Assembly (NCBI GenBank): GCA_002482525.1
Contig: DLGC01000015.1
Location: 62,001 to 126,000, forward strand
Reading direction: 5' to 3'
Source of the DNA: Propionibacteriaceae bacterium UBA7704
Lineage (GTDB): Bacteria; Actinomycetota; Actinomycetes; Propionibacteriales; Propionibacteriaceae
Length of the DNA stretch: 64,000 nt
Shown here: positions 1-8,920 of the stretch, in pieces
Layout: each line of letters begins with the position of its first letter
How positions within the stretch are numbered: position 1 is the stretch's first letter
Translations under genes and position numbers: made by a program
The notes under the pieces: model-generated
Told to the model about the DNA's origin: nothing
The model's input: only the letters and a program-made list of their open reading frames with translations
Databases searched by the model: none

Positions 1-825
1 AAGCATCCGCTGATACATGACCAGCACAAGTCGAACAGCCTGGGCTCCTCGATGGATCACTATCTGCCGAATGCCCGGTGCCTCGGGGACATCCTCGCCG
101 CACAGGGTTACACGTCGGCCTATCTGGGCGGTGCACCGACGACCTTCGCAGGTAAAGGGCATTTCTATCTCGATCACGGCTACACCACCGATCTGGGTTT
201 GGAGGACTGGAAAGCCGCCGGGGAACCGGCCGATTACATCTCCGAGTGGGGCCTGTCAGACAGCCACCTGATGGTTCACGCCGAACAGACCGTAGAGCGG
301 CTGCGGGCTTCCGACAAGCCGTTCAATCTGACAATGATCACCTTGGATACCCACGAGCCGCCCGGGGTGTTCAGCGACTGCCACACCGACGACGCCATGC
401 CGATGGCTACCTCTGTGGCCTGCTCAATGAAGGCCGTCGCCGGGTTCTTGGAGTATCTGAAAGCGCATCACTATTTGGATGACACCGTTGTGATGGTGAT
501 GGGAGACCACGAGAAGATGCTCCTCGCAGGCAGCGAGTTCTCCGGTGTCCTCGCAACAGCGCCCGATCATCGCATCGTGATGCGGGTGTGGAGCCCTGCC
601 CCGGTGAGGTTCACCCGCGCGGACGCCGATCAACTCAGCGTGCTGCCCACCACCCTGGAGCTTCTGGGCTTCTCCGTGCCGGACGGACGCGCTGGGCTGG
701 GGGTGTCGTTCGTGGGAGACCACCCCGTCACCGGAACCATCCTGGCGCTCCCTACCGCCGATCAGGACGACCTGCTCGATGCGCCGTCCACCCAGCTGTA
801 TCGGCGCCTGTGGGGCCTGGGCTGA
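1..825 (+). CDS. Sulfatase-superfamily phosphoglycerol transferase-like protein (5' truncated)
   Basis: The reading frame is open from base 1, so the N-terminus, including any membrane segments and the nucleophile Thr, lies upstream of the window. The visible 274 residues match the C-terminal catalytic half of the MdoB/LTA-synthase type of the alkaline phosphatase fold: an NARCLGDIL segment, an AGKGHFY stretch, TLDTHEPPG, and the metal-binding GDHEKML near the end. Known relatives transfer phosphoglycerol from phosphatidylglycerol to an external glycan; others are true sulfatases. The exact substrate cannot be told. The AGKG/YxDHGY pattern resembles OpgB-type transferases more than aryl-sulfatases. 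The C-terminus is intact. Confidence 0.75.
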   Translation, partial: KHPLIHDQHKSNSLGSSMDHYLPNARCLGDILAAQGYTSAYLGGAPTTFAGKGHFYLDHGYTTDLGLEDWKAAGEPADYISEWGLSDSHLMVHAEQTVERLRASDKPFNLTMITLDTHEPPGVFSDCHTDDAMPMATSVACSMKAVAGFLEYLKAHHYLDDTVVMVMGDHEKMLLAGSEFSGVLATAPDHRIVMRVWSPAPVRFTRADADQLSVLPTTLELLGFSVPDGRAGLGVSFVGDHPVTGTILALPTADQDDLLDAPSTQLYRRLWGLG

Positions 826-950
826 TTCCTTTGGCGGGCTTGCTGTGGCTTGGGAATTCGAATGCCACGCTTTGACAATTTCGGCGCTCATTGCGCAACG
901 CCAGCCGATTCAGCGTGTCTTCGCCGTCGACAAGTCGCGACCCGATGCCG

Positions 951-2027
951 TTACGGAGCGTACCGTCCGGCCGTCGTCCGAAGATGCTCAGCATGCAGGT
1001 AGATGTCTTGCACGGCATCGATTGGGATGCGGGTTTCTTGCTTCTCCTCGTCGAAGAGGCCGAGGTACTTCTGAGACCGGTTGAAGTGCAATCGACAGAT
1101 CGGCTTGCGATTGTTGTCATCAAGGAGCACCCCGAAGTAGGACTTCGTATCTCGCCCCACGACCCGCGAGTAGTCAACCTCGCTGACCACGATGGCTCTC
1201 ACGATTTGGAACCCTTCAATCTCCTCCAACGTGGTTTCCAGCTCGTTGCTGACTGGCTCAGTCGCAGCTGCATCCGCAGCCACAGCGGGAGCGGCACCAA
1301 CGGCCGGTGCACCGCCCTGGAGAGCAACCTTCAAACGGTCGTTGACACGGTCGTTGATGAACTGAGCGAGTGCCTTCTGGATGATCCCATCAAACAGGTC
1401 ACGCACTTTCACCGTGATGGAGCCTTGATACACCCGCGAGATCAACAGCCGGACAAAGTCGTCCGGGCGCGTCGCGAACAGGTCCCCCAGGCTGCGTTTG
1501 ACGGCACTGACGTACTTCAGCTCTTCGGCAGCCGCCAGAACGGAATCCAAGTCGAACTCGTCCTTCGTGAGCTTCTTCAGCTCGGGAAGGACATACGGGT
1601 CGATATCAGCGAGGTCCAGCCGGAGGAATGGCTGCTCATCCATGATGTTGGACCTGTCCAGATCCGTGAAGAAGTGCCAATCTCGCCCGTTGGTCAGGAC
1701 GGCAATACGCGCATTGGAGACATGGAAATACCGCACAAGTTGACCGGCATGCTCGCGGCGCAGCGGTTCGCCGATCTTCTTCGCCTCGATGAGTATCTGA
1801 ACTCGGCCATCTCTTACGATCGCAAAGTCGATCTTCTCACCGCGCTTGGTTCCGACGTCGCAGACATACTCAGGAACGACCTCGTCTGGATTGAATACGT
1901 CGTAGCCGAGGACTCGCCCGACGAAGGGCATGACGACCGCCGTCTTGGTGGCTTCCTCGGTACCCAACGAAGACTCATAGGATTCGACTTTTGACGCCAA
2001 GTCCTCAATTGCACCCTCAAAAGACAT
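951..2027 (-). CDS. Solitary type I restriction R-subunit N-terminal-like nuclease (PD-(D/E)XK)
   Basis: 358 residues from the ATG preceded by AAAGG at 8 bases; a GTG and an ATG lie 9 and 6 bases further upstream. Residues about 20-110 carry a PD-(D/E)XK nuclease core: EKIDFAI with Asp67, then ILIEAKK with Glu81 and Lys83, as in the N-terminal domain of HsdR and in predicted type IV restriction enzymes. The helical remainder (KKLTKDEFD..., a DDFVRLLISRVYQG segment and an alanine-rich linker) precedes a C-terminal domain of unknown function. There is no helicase, methylase or specificity gene beside it, so a role in defence is inferred from the fold. It may equally be a repair or housekeeping nuclease. 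Confidence 0.7.
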   Translation of the reverse strand: MSFEGAIEDLASKVESYESSLGTEEATKTAVVMPFVGRVLGYDVFNPDEVVPEYVCDVGTKRGEKIDFAIVRDGRVQILIEAKKIGEPLRREHAGQLVRYFHVSNARIAVLTNGRDWHFFTDLDRSNIMDEQPFLRLDLADIDPYVLPELKKLTKDEFDLDSVLAAAEELKYVSAVKRSLGDLFATRPDDFVRLLISRVYQGSITVKVRDLFDGIIQKALAQFINDRVNDRLKVALQGGAPAVGAAPAVAADAAATEPVSNELETTLEEIEGFQIVRAIVVSEVDYSRVVGRDTKSYFGVLLDDNNRKPICRLHFNRSQKYLGLFDEEKQETRIPIDAVQDIYLHAEHLRTTAGRYAP

Positions 2028-2281
2028 CGACATCACCTTTCGTCAACTCTGACCCGTGTTCTGATCATGGCCTGTCGATGTGCATTTTGCGAGACCCTAC
2101 GACAAGAAGGCACAGCAAGGAGCAGAAATCCGGTGCGATGGCCTTCTTCAGCGCAAGACGGGCTCTGCCTCTAATCCCCTTTCATCACCTTGACGATGCC
2201 CGTCAATGGCGAGGCCGGGGCGTTCAGCCGGGTCGATCATCTGGGACGCGAAACCCGTCACCACCGAATCAGGCAATAGCG

Positions 2282-2599
2282 TCACCGCTTTTCGCAGGCG
2301 ATGCCGTCCTTGTCTCGATCCAGGCCCTTTCGGTAGCCGATGATCTTCTTGTACAGCTTGGTGGAGTGCTTGAAGGTGGTCACCGGGGTGCCGCTGGTGT
2401 GATCTTTGGCATTCGATCTGCCGACGCCATGCCGGTACACCTTGTTCAGAGCAGTGCAGTTCTTGAACTTGTACTTCAGCGCGGTCGGCGCAAAGACCGT
2501 GACCGAGGCCGGTACAACCGGCTGTGCGACTGCCTGCGGTGCGGCGGCCAATCCGGCCGCTGTGACTGCAACTGCCAATGCCGTGGCGATGATGCGCAT
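2282..2599 (-). CDS. Secreted excalibur calcium-binding domain protein
   Basis: 105 residues from an ATG with a strong purine-rich RBS (AGGGGGG) immediately upstream; the longer frame to 2692 is rejected because it has no RBS and the signal peptide starts at this Met. MRIIATALAVAVTAAGLAAA is a Sec signal peptide. The mature protein ends in the excalibur motif, with NCTALNKVYRHGV and a C-terminal DRDKDGIACE Ca2+-binding loop. Excalibur domains are found in secreted actinobacterial and bacillar proteins, often with nucleases; this protein has only the excalibur domain, so its role is unknown. Confidence 0.85.
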   Translation of the reverse strand: MRIIATALAVAVTAAGLAAAPQAVAQPVVPASVTVFAPTALKYKFKNCTALNKVYRHGVGRSNAKDHTSGTPVTTFKHSTKLYKKIIGYRKGLDRDKDGIACEKR

Positions 2600-2666
2600 A
2601 GCGCCCCCCTCTGTTCGCTGTCGCACAGAATATCGCTGCTGTGAACACCTGAGCAGGCCTTCGGGC

Positions 2667-3839
2667 CTACCGGTCGTCGGACTCGGATTCATCGGTGACC
2701 ACCGGAATCCGCTGAGTGAGTTCGTTGTGGCGCTGCTCCGCCGCCGCAGAGCCGCTGAACAGTCCTTCGTTGGTGCGGCTGACCTCAGCGTCCTCAGGGT
2801 GCGCAGAGAGTCCCTTCCCGACCAGGACCCGACTAATGGGAAGCGCTTCGGGAAGGTACGAGCGGACGTAGGCGACCAGGCGTTCGCGCACCAGGCAACG
2901 CAGATCCCACAGCCTTCCGGAGTCGGCGGCGCTCATCAACAGCCGCACCCGCACCAGACCGCCGGTGGCATCGGTGACTTGGGTAACTGCGGTGCGTCCG
3001 TCCCACAGGTCACTTCCCTCGAGAATCTCGCGAAAGCGGTCACGCAACGCGTCCACCGAAACGCGCCAGTCGAGATCCAACTCGACGGAGCCCAGAATGT
3101 CGTTGCTCTTGCGCGTCCAGGTTTCGAACGGCTTGGTCGTGAAGTAGGTGCAGGGAAGCACCAAGCGCCGCTCATCCCAGATGTTGAGGACGACATAACT
3201 CAAGGTGATCTCGCCAACCCGGCCCCATTCGCCCTCGACCACGATCACGTCATCGACGCGCAATGCCTGGCTGAAGACCAGTTGGACGCCGGCGAACATG
3301 TTCGCCAAGGCCGATTGCGCAGCAAGACCGGCGATGACCGAGACGATACCGGCCGAAGCCAGCAGGCTGGCCCCCACAGTGCGCACTGCCGGGAAGCTCA
3401 TCAAGATCGCGCCGACCGCGACGACGACTACCAGAGCGACAGCGAGCCGCTCCAGGATGAGGCCTTGCGTCCGAATGCGACGAGCGTCCGCAGTGTTCGG
3501 AATCTCGCCGCGGTGGCGTCCGAGCGCAATATCGGTGACGAAGGTGATCAGTGAGATCAAGAACCAGGCGCCGGCCCCGACGGTGAGTACCAGCATCACT
3601 TCGTTGACGCCCGACCACCAGCCACCGTCGCGCGGAAATGCGACCGCCCCGGCGATCCAGATGGCTGCGGTGATGACCACCGTCCGCAGCGGGCGCCGAA
3701 TGTGTGAGGCCAGGTCGTTGGGCCACTCGTAGGCACGGAAGGGGATCCTGATCACGAGGGTCAGCACCACCAGGAATGCCACTGCGATGATCACGGCCAA
3801 CACCACGGCGATGGCGAACTGGGTCCAACCTTGTGTCAC
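2667..3839 (-). CDS. Mechanosensitive ion channel family protein (MscS type)
   Basis: 390 residues from a GTG preceded by GGGAG; the upstream 41 residues of the longest frame are basic and unconserved. Four to five hydrophobic segments occupy about residues 7-175; the last (LLASAGIVSVIAGLAAQSALANMFAGVQL) is the pore-lining TM3 of MscS with its Ala/Gly packing pattern. The beta domain follows (DDVIVVEGEWGRVGEITL...VLPCTYF) and then the alpha/beta C-terminal cage. Small-conductance channels of this family release solutes during hypo-osmotic shock. It is transcribed alone; the excalibur gene lies 67 bases downstream on the same strand. Confidence 0.9.
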   Translation of the reverse strand: MTQGWTQFAIAVVLAVIIAVAFLVVLTLVIRIPFRAYEWPNDLASHIRRPLRTVVITAAIWIAGAVAFPRDGGWWSGVNEVMLVLTVGAGAWFLISLITFVTDIALGRHRGEIPNTADARRIRTQGLILERLAVALVVVVAVGAILMSFPAVRTVGASLLASAGIVSVIAGLAAQSALANMFAGVQLVFSQALRVDDVIVVEGEWGRVGEITLSYVVLNIWDERRLVLPCTYFTTKPFETWTRKSNDILGSVELDLDWRVSVDALRDRFREILEGSDLWDGRTAVTQVTDATGGLVRVRLLMSAADSGRLWDLRCLVRERLVAYVRSYLPEALPISRVLVGKGLSAHPEDAEVSRTNEGLFSGSAAAEQRHNELTQRIPVVTDESESDDR

Positions 3840-4041
3840 GGGAGACTCCCTCGACGCTCGACTTGTGTGTTGTCCACCGTAGGCACCCGACGCGTGATTC
3901 TCAGCCGTCTTGCGGGGTGAGGTCTGGTGATTTCTTCTGATCGTGGCAGCCAGGCGGCGCATCGGAGGATGGCGACGCCAGTCAACGAGCCACCGTCAGT
4001 CGGTCGAAAGGCACCGCCGCACTGAACTCTCGAATTGCGTG

Positions 4042-4075
4042 GGTGTGGGCTCCAGCCTCTGCTGAAGCCCACACC
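4042..4075 (-). terminator. Stem-loop downstream of the SDR gene
   Basis: A 10-bp perfect stem (GGTGTGGGCT / AGCCCACACC) with a 14-base loop begins 12 bases after the SDR stop codon on the minus strand. There is no U-tract, as is common for actinobacterial terminators. Confidence 0.5.
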
Positions 4076-4087
4076 GAAAGCCCATCC

Positions 4088-5122
4088 CTACTGCACCGAC
4101 CAGCCGCCATCCGAGGGCAGGATCACGCCAGTCAGGTTGGTGGCGTCATCGCTGAGCAGGAAGCAGATCGAGGCCGCCAACTGATCGGGCATCGCAACCT
4201 GCGGAATGTTCGCCAACAACGCGCCGATGCGGGCCTGACCGAGTTCGGAGTCGAAGCTCGCCTGAATGTTGGTGGCCACCGGGCCGGGCGCCACCGCATT
4301 CACCCGAATGCCGGAGGTCGCATAGGTGAAGGCCGCGCTCTTGGTAATCCCGATCACCGCATGCTTGGACGTTGTGTACGCCAGACCGGCGGCCGAACCA
4401 CGCAAGCCTGCTTCGGAGGAGATGTTCACAATCGATCCGGACTTGGCCGCGTACATCTTGGCCAAGACGGCCCGACTGAGCCGGAACAGGCCGGTGACGT
4501 TCACCGCCATGACCCGCTCCCATACCTGGTCGGAGACTTCATGCAGCGGGGTCATGTTGTCCATGATTCCGGCCACGTTGGCCAAACCGTGAATGGTGTC
4601 GCCGGCCAGTGCGACGACGGCGTCGACGTCTTCCTGCTTGGCCACATCGGCGACGATGGTTTCAGTCTGGGCATCCGGTAGGGATGCTGTGAAATCAGCC
4701 AAGCGTTCAGCGGAGATGTCGGCAGCGATCACGCGTCCGCCTTCGCGGGCCACCCGGGAGGCGGTCGCCTTGCCAATGCCAGAACCGGCACCGGTGACGA
4801 TCACCGTCTTGCCGGAGAACCGTCCTGGGGTGATCTGCTCAACCCACGGCGCGGACGCTTCATTCTCGTCCTCGGGAACCTCAGGCATCACGCCACCATT
4901 GGCCTGCTTCACCAGTTCGTCGATCACAGCCTGCGAAACCTGACCCTGGCTCAGCGCGACAAGTTGCTGCAACGGGAAGGTCTTGATCGGGGCGAGCGAA
5001 CTGTCGTCCTGACCTCCTTGTGCCAAGAATCCTCGAAGGATCTGTCCACCGACCGGATCATTCAGCCAGGTCTCAATGGAGGACTTGCCGGTTAACGGCG
5101 TGTTCTGTTCGGTCATGCCCAT
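4088..5122 (-). CDS. SDR family oxidoreductase with an N-terminal helical extension
   Basis: 344 residues; a GTGGGG element 9 bases upstream favours this ATG, though the Met two codons later is possible. Residues about 100-344 are a classical short-chain dehydrogenase: TGAGSGIGK cofactor loop, NVAG, and the catalytic Ser/Tyr/Lys in NISSEAG and YTTSK, ending LPSDGGWS. The cofactor preference (Ala-Asp after beta2, IAADIS) suggests NAD(H). The first 85 residues (DPVGGQILRGFL..., FPLQQLVALSQGQVSQ, DELVKQANGG) are not part of the SDR fold and resemble the small helical tail found at the C-terminus of many GH3 beta-glucosidases. Substrate unknown. It is transcribed alone. Confidence 0.85.
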   Translation of the reverse strand: MGMTEQNTPLTGKSSIETWLNDPVGGQILRGFLAQGGQDDSSLAPIKTFPLQQLVALSQGQVSQAVIDELVKQANGGVMPEVPEDENEASAPWVEQITPGRFSGKTVIVTGAGSGIGKATASRVAREGGRVIAADISAERLADFTASLPDAQTETIVADVAKQEDVDAVVALAGDTIHGLANVAGIMDNMTPLHEVSDQVWERVMAVNVTGLFRLSRAVLAKMYAAKSGSIVNISSEAGLRGSAAGLAYTTSKHAVIGITKSAAFTYATSGIRVNAVAPGPVATNIQASFDSELGQARIGALLANIPQVAMPDQLAASICFLLSDDATNLTGVILPSDGGWSVQ

Positions 5123-5207
5123 TCACTTTTGCCCCACCGCGCACATAAATCAAGGGTTGACTTCACACGCAACCTCTGATCTTTTTGCTTTGACTAGGCA
5201 TTTTGGG
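5123..5207. other. Intergenic region upstream of the SDR gene
   Basis: A short AT-richer stretch between the SDR start and the degenerate region. It presumably carries the SDR promoter on the minus strand. No convincing -35/-10 pair is visible. Confidence 0.3.
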
Positions 5208-5570
5208 TTACTTCCAGGACGCAGGATTGAGCACCCCAATGCGGCTCGGGCTTTTCACGCGAAGCAGGCTTGCCGGGAGTTGATGCCAAGCCGGGCCACA
5301 GGGAAGGCGTCAATGACCCGATAGTCGTGGCGCTCAATGAGCTCCTCGCTGCCGGGATCGTCCGGGTCGGTGCGGCCCATGTCGCTGGCCCAGGGTGGAC
5401 TTCGCACTGAGGGTGACGAGGTTGTCCACCACCAGGAGACCACGCCGCGCGGGCGAGCCACCGTCGCGAGCAGCGGCCAGTGCTGTCACCGTCGCCTCGT
5501 CCCGGCGTTCCGCCACCTCGAAAACGGGCAGCGGCGCAGCCCCGTGCGAGCCGAAGAGCGTACTCGGGTC
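5208..5570 (-). pseudogene. Decayed 3' fragment related to the adjacent DUF4143 ATPase gene
   Basis: Read on the minus strand, the last codons before the TAA at 5208-5210 encode VLNPASWK, identical to the C-terminus of the intact ATPase gene that ends at 5664, and the DNA around them is similar (5211-5237 against 5665-5691). Just upstream, in a different frame, HDYRVIDAFPVARLG resembles the preceding part of the intact protein (LHVMPIDRLWRIG), so a frameshift separates the two. Further upstream no frame is convincingly related and no start is visible. The 5' limit given is approximate. The simplest reading is the remnant of a tandem second copy lost by deletion and frameshift. Confidence 0.4.
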
Positions 5571-5661
5571 TAGCTCGGCGAGGACTTCGACGGAGTGCGC
5601 CCGTCACCAGCGATCCGAGTGCATTCAGACCGGGCCTTCGGGCTCCGCCAAACAGCCCCGC

Positions 5662-6981
5662 TCATTTCCACGAGGCCGGATTCAGCACCCGCGTCCGGCT
5701 GGCTGCCGGGAATGACCCGATGCGCCACAGACGATCGATGGGCATCACATGCAGGCGGTCACCATGGGTGTAGGAGCGCGTTCCGGTGGTCAACACCACC
5801 CCCGCACGGAATCGCTCTCCGAGCGCATCGCGCAATTGGGTCAAGCCGGTGAAGGCCGATTCCGTGACGCGCTCGTTCGGGGTTACATCGAAGGCCAGCA
5901 CCTGACCGTCATCGAACTCGGCGACGACATCCACCTTCGCTTCGTCGCTGGTGCGCCAATGGCCCAAGGTGACCGGAGCCTCCTGCCAGGAGGTCTGCTT
6001 GCGAAGCTCGGCGACCACCACCGTTTCCAACAGCTTGCCGAAATCACTCAATGCTGCGGTATCGAATCCGATCACTCCACTCGGGGTTGCCCGCAGCAAC
6101 CGGGCCGCCAGGCCGGAATCCACCAGGTGCACCTTCGGCCGGGCGCTCACCCGCGAGCGCAGGTCGGTGCCCCAGGCCGGAAGCCGCACCGCTAAGAACA
6201 GGTCCTCCAACAGTCGCAGGTAGTTCTCGGCCGTCTTCCGTTCCACCCCGACGGCCTCCGCTGCCCGGGTGATGTTCAGTAGCCCCCCGGTCTGGAGGGC
6301 CACCTGGCTGAGCAAGTCGGCCAAGGCCTGCCGTTGACGCACCTGAGTGAGTTCCTGGGCGTCGCGGTCCACCGAGCGGCGCACGTAGTCGTCGAACCAG
6401 CGGGCACGCGCAGTATCGGAGCGCCCCAGCGCCAGGGGCAGCCCGCCTCGGCAGGCCAGTTCGGCGTAGTCCTCCCGAGAGGTATCGGACGGCGGCTGCT
6501 GCGCCACGGTTTCTTCCGGGTCATGCAGCAGCGACTCCAGAATCTCCTCACGGATTCCCATCAGCTCGCCTTGGGACAGCGGCCAGATCGTCAGCGAGTG
6601 CAGGCGTCCGGTCAGCGCCTGGGCGGTTCGCGGCAAGGCGTCCTGCCTGGTGGAGCCGGTGATCACCGCCAACCCCGGGCGGGTACCTTCCCGGTTGAGG
6701 CGTGCCTTGATGGCGTCCAGAATCTCGGGGACGCGTTGATATTCGTCGATGCACAGCGGCAGACCGCCGCCCGTGACTAGTCGGGGATTGCCTGCCAGCG
6801 CCTCTCTGGTCTCCACGTCGTCGAGGTCGATCACGTCAACGCCATGGTCGCCGGCGAGCTTCCACAGCACGGTGGATTTGCCGACCGAGCGGGGCCCGTG
6901 AAGTGCAATCACAGGCTCTTCGTTGACCAACTCCGCGAGGAGTTCACTGACCCGTCGCTGCACCATGTCGTTCCTCGCCAT
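5662..6981 (-). CDS. ATP-binding protein with DUF4143 domain (AAA family)
   Basis: 439 residues. The N-terminal AAA_14-type ATPase has Walker A in ALHGPRSVGKST (about 25-36), Walker B LPLCIDEYQRVP and a sensor-like ITGSTR. Residues about 190-439 form the DUF4143 region: an ARWFDDYVRRSVDRD stretch, a winged-helix (LLNITRAAEAVGVERKTAENYLRLLEDLFL) and a nuclease-like core (LLETVVVAELRKQ...WRTSDEAKVDVVAEF) with E and D-x-K-type positions. These proteins are widespread and scattered among bacteria; their function is not established, though links to genome defence or toxin-like activity have been suggested. Transcribed divergently from the HNH gene. A decayed copy of its tail lies directly downstream. 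Confidence 0.85.
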   Translation of the reverse strand: MARNDMVQRRVSELLAELVNEEPVIALHGPRSVGKSTVLWKLAGDHGVDVIDLDDVETREALAGNPRLVTGGGLPLCIDEYQRVPEILDAIKARLNREGTRPGLAVITGSTRQDALPRTAQALTGRLHSLTIWPLSQGELMGIREEILESLLHDPEETVAQQPPSDTSREDYAELACRGGLPLALGRSDTARARWFDDYVRRSVDRDAQELTQVRQRQALADLLSQVALQTGGLLNITRAAEAVGVERKTAENYLRLLEDLFLAVRLPAWGTDLRSRVSARPKVHLVDSGLAARLLRATPSGVIGFDTAALSDFGKLLETVVVAELRKQTSWQEAPVTLGHWRTSDEAKVDVVAEFDDGQVLAFDVTPNERVTESAFTGLTQLRDALGERFRAGVVLTTGTRSYTHGDRLHVMPIDRLWRIGSFPAASRTRVLNPASWK

Positions 6982-7167
6982 GGCCTCACGCTAACAGGGA
7001 GAATGACCGAACTACTCGAACGTGAGCGCGTGTATGACACGTTTTTGATCGTTTGTAGGACGCGAATCTGAGCGGTCCTTTGCGAGTTCCCGCAGGCGTT
7101 GCCCCCCGTGGCGCACAGTTCTGTCGAAGCAGGCCTCCAGCTCAAGAGCGGACTTATCCACATCTTT

Positions 7168-7183
7168 TCGAACACCTATTCTA
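7168..7183. promoter_or_regulatory. LexA-like SOS box
   Basis: TCGAACACCTATTCTA matches the actinobacterial LexA consensus TCGAACACATGTTCGA at 13 of 16 positions, with the left half-site perfect. It overlaps a possible -10 (TATTCT, 7177-7182) placed 17 bases after TTATCC and ends 32 bases before the GTG of the HNH gene, a classic repressor position. Confidence 0.5.
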
Positions 7184-7215
7184 TTTCGTCAGTGGCACCC
7201 GCCAGACTAAGAGAC

Positions 7216-8724
7216 GTGGAAAGCAGCAACGTGGTGGTCTCGGCCGGGGAAGCCCTCGACCGAATCGAAGCTGCCCTGGATGCCGTTGATCCGAACCGCA
7301 CCAGCGTGCCGCCCGAGCGCCAACTCGCCTGGGTGAGCAAGGCTCGCCGGCTCCGCACCCGGCTCGATGCCCTCGCCGGGCTGCTCACTGCCGAAGCCGA
7401 ACGATCCCAGGCCTCGGAGAAGGCTGCGGGCACTCCCCTGGCGAACTGGCTGGGTGCTACCGAGGTTGTCTCGCGCAAAGAGGCCACCAGAGAGGTGTTT
7501 CAGGCGCGCGCTTTGGCCGATCACCGCAGCGTGGGGTTGGCCGCCAGTCGTGGACGGATCAACTCTGGTCAAGCCCGCGCTATCGGACGCGTTCTCGACG
7601 ACATTGCACCGCAGCTGGACGCCACCCAGAAAGGGCAGGCGGAGCAGCTCATGGTTGAGCTGGCCGGACGCCTCGACGCCGACCAACTCGCCAAGGCTGC
7701 ACCACAGGTCTTGCGCCAGGTCGCGCCCGATGCAGCTGAGGAGTCGTTGGAGGCCCGGCTGCAACGACAGGCGGAAGCTGCCCACCGTAATCGGAGCTTG
7801 CGTTTCTTCCACAGCGAGGGTTCGATTCATTTCGAAGGGTCGCTGCCCCAGGTCGAGGGAGAGCGGTTCATTTCGCTGATCAACTCCCATCGCGAGAAGC
7901 TGCGGCGTTCAGCGATCGAGGCTCGCGATCCGATGATGGAACACAGCACGGCCGAGCAGCGCCGAGCTGACGCGTTGGTGGCCCTCCTCACCGAGGTCGG
8001 TGCGGCCAAGCCTGAGGCCGGACGCGGCACTGCGCGGGTGCTGGTGACCTTGTCCTACGACAACCTGCGCACCCAGGCCACCGGTGCGGGTCTCATCGGG
8101 GCCGGCGATCCGCTTTCGGCGGGTGACCTGCGTCGCCTGTGTTGCGAGGCTGAGCTCATTCCGGTGGTACTCGGCACGGGCAGTGAACCCCTTGACGTGG
8201 GGATGGCGCATCGATTGGCCACTCGCCCACTACGCGACGCATTGACGATCCGAGATCGCGGCTGCGCCTTTCCCGGCTGCGACGAGCGGCCGGAGTTGTG
8301 CGAGGCGCACCACATCACGCCGTGGTGGGACGGCGGCGCCTCGGCATTGTCGAATCTGGTCCTGCTCTGCCACCGCCACCACGCCGAGGTCGAGCCCCAC
8401 AAGCACGGCATACGCGACCAGTGGGTGGTTCACATCGATGCCGGCAGTGGGCAACCGATCTTCACACCTCCGAAACGGATGCAGGCGCTCTGCGGCGCGC
8501 TCACCCCGGACCAACCCAGCGGCTCACCGCCGAGCGATACGGCTCAAGGCAGGGGTACGCCCTCTGACGGGTCACCGCCGGGCCGACCTGCTCACCGTCA
8601 ACCTGCCGAACACAGTGGGGATTCGGATCGAGCGAATCGGAGATCGCAACACCGTCGGGAACCAACTGCCGAGAACGCCGATGGCTTGGCACGCACCGAG
8701 CCGCTCTTTTCCGCGACCGGCTGA
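7216..8724 (+). CDS. DUF222 / HNH endonuclease domain protein (13E12 family)
   Basis: 502 residues from a GTG; the longer frame to 7099 would place the SOS-like box inside the coding region and adds an unconserved leader. Residues about 15-330 are the alpha-helical DUF222 domain (ERQLAWVSKARRLRTRLDAL..., SRGRINSGQARAI). Residues about 350-395 form the HNH nuclease: CAFPGCDERPELCEAHHITPWWDGG...LVLLCHRHH, with the two Cys pairs and His residues of the HNH/zinc fold. The last 80 residues are Pro/Ser/Arg-rich and disordered. Members of this family (for example mycobacterial 13E12 repeats) are often multicopy and several carry LexA sites. The biological role is not known; DNA cleavage is inferred from the fold. 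Confidence 0.9.
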   Translation: MESSNVVVSAGEALDRIEAALDAVDPNRTSVPPERQLAWVSKARRLRTRLDALAGLLTAEAERSQASEKAAGTPLANWLGATEVVSRKEATREVFQARALADHRSVGLAASRGRINSGQARAIGRVLDDIAPQLDATQKGQAEQLMVELAGRLDADQLAKAAPQVLRQVAPDAAEESLEARLQRQAEAAHRNRSLRFFHSEGSIHFEGSLPQVEGERFISLINSHREKLRRSAIEARDPMMEHSTAEQRRADALVALLTEVGAAKPEAGRGTARVLVTLSYDNLRTQATGAGLIGAGDPLSAGDLRRLCCEAELIPVVLGTGSEPLDVGMAHRLATRPLRDALTIRDRGCAFPGCDERPELCEAHHITPWWDGGASALSNLVLLCHRHHAEVEPHKHGIRDQWVVHIDAGSGQPIFTPPKRMQALCGALTPDQPSGSPPSDTAQGRGTPSDGSPPGRPAHRQPAEHSGDSDRANRRSQHRREPTAENADGLARTEPLFSATG

Positions 8725-8920
8725 GGACCACCCTGGGAATCGCTGCGCCCGGAGGGGAACCCTTAAAAGGAGCACCACCTCCGCGCAAATCCTCGTTCGA
8801 TAACTGGCGGGTTATTGGAGCATTCCGGTAACGCCGTCGACATGTGGCTTCCCTAACGTGTTGTGCGGCAATCCAGAACTCGACGCCGCCTCGGCGTCCA
8901 CAACGAGAGCGCGAAGAATC

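Noticed and set aside
2037..2281. Possible antitoxin or modification gene beside the solitary nuclease
   Set aside because: Frames in this stretch have no start with an RBS and no recognisable domain.
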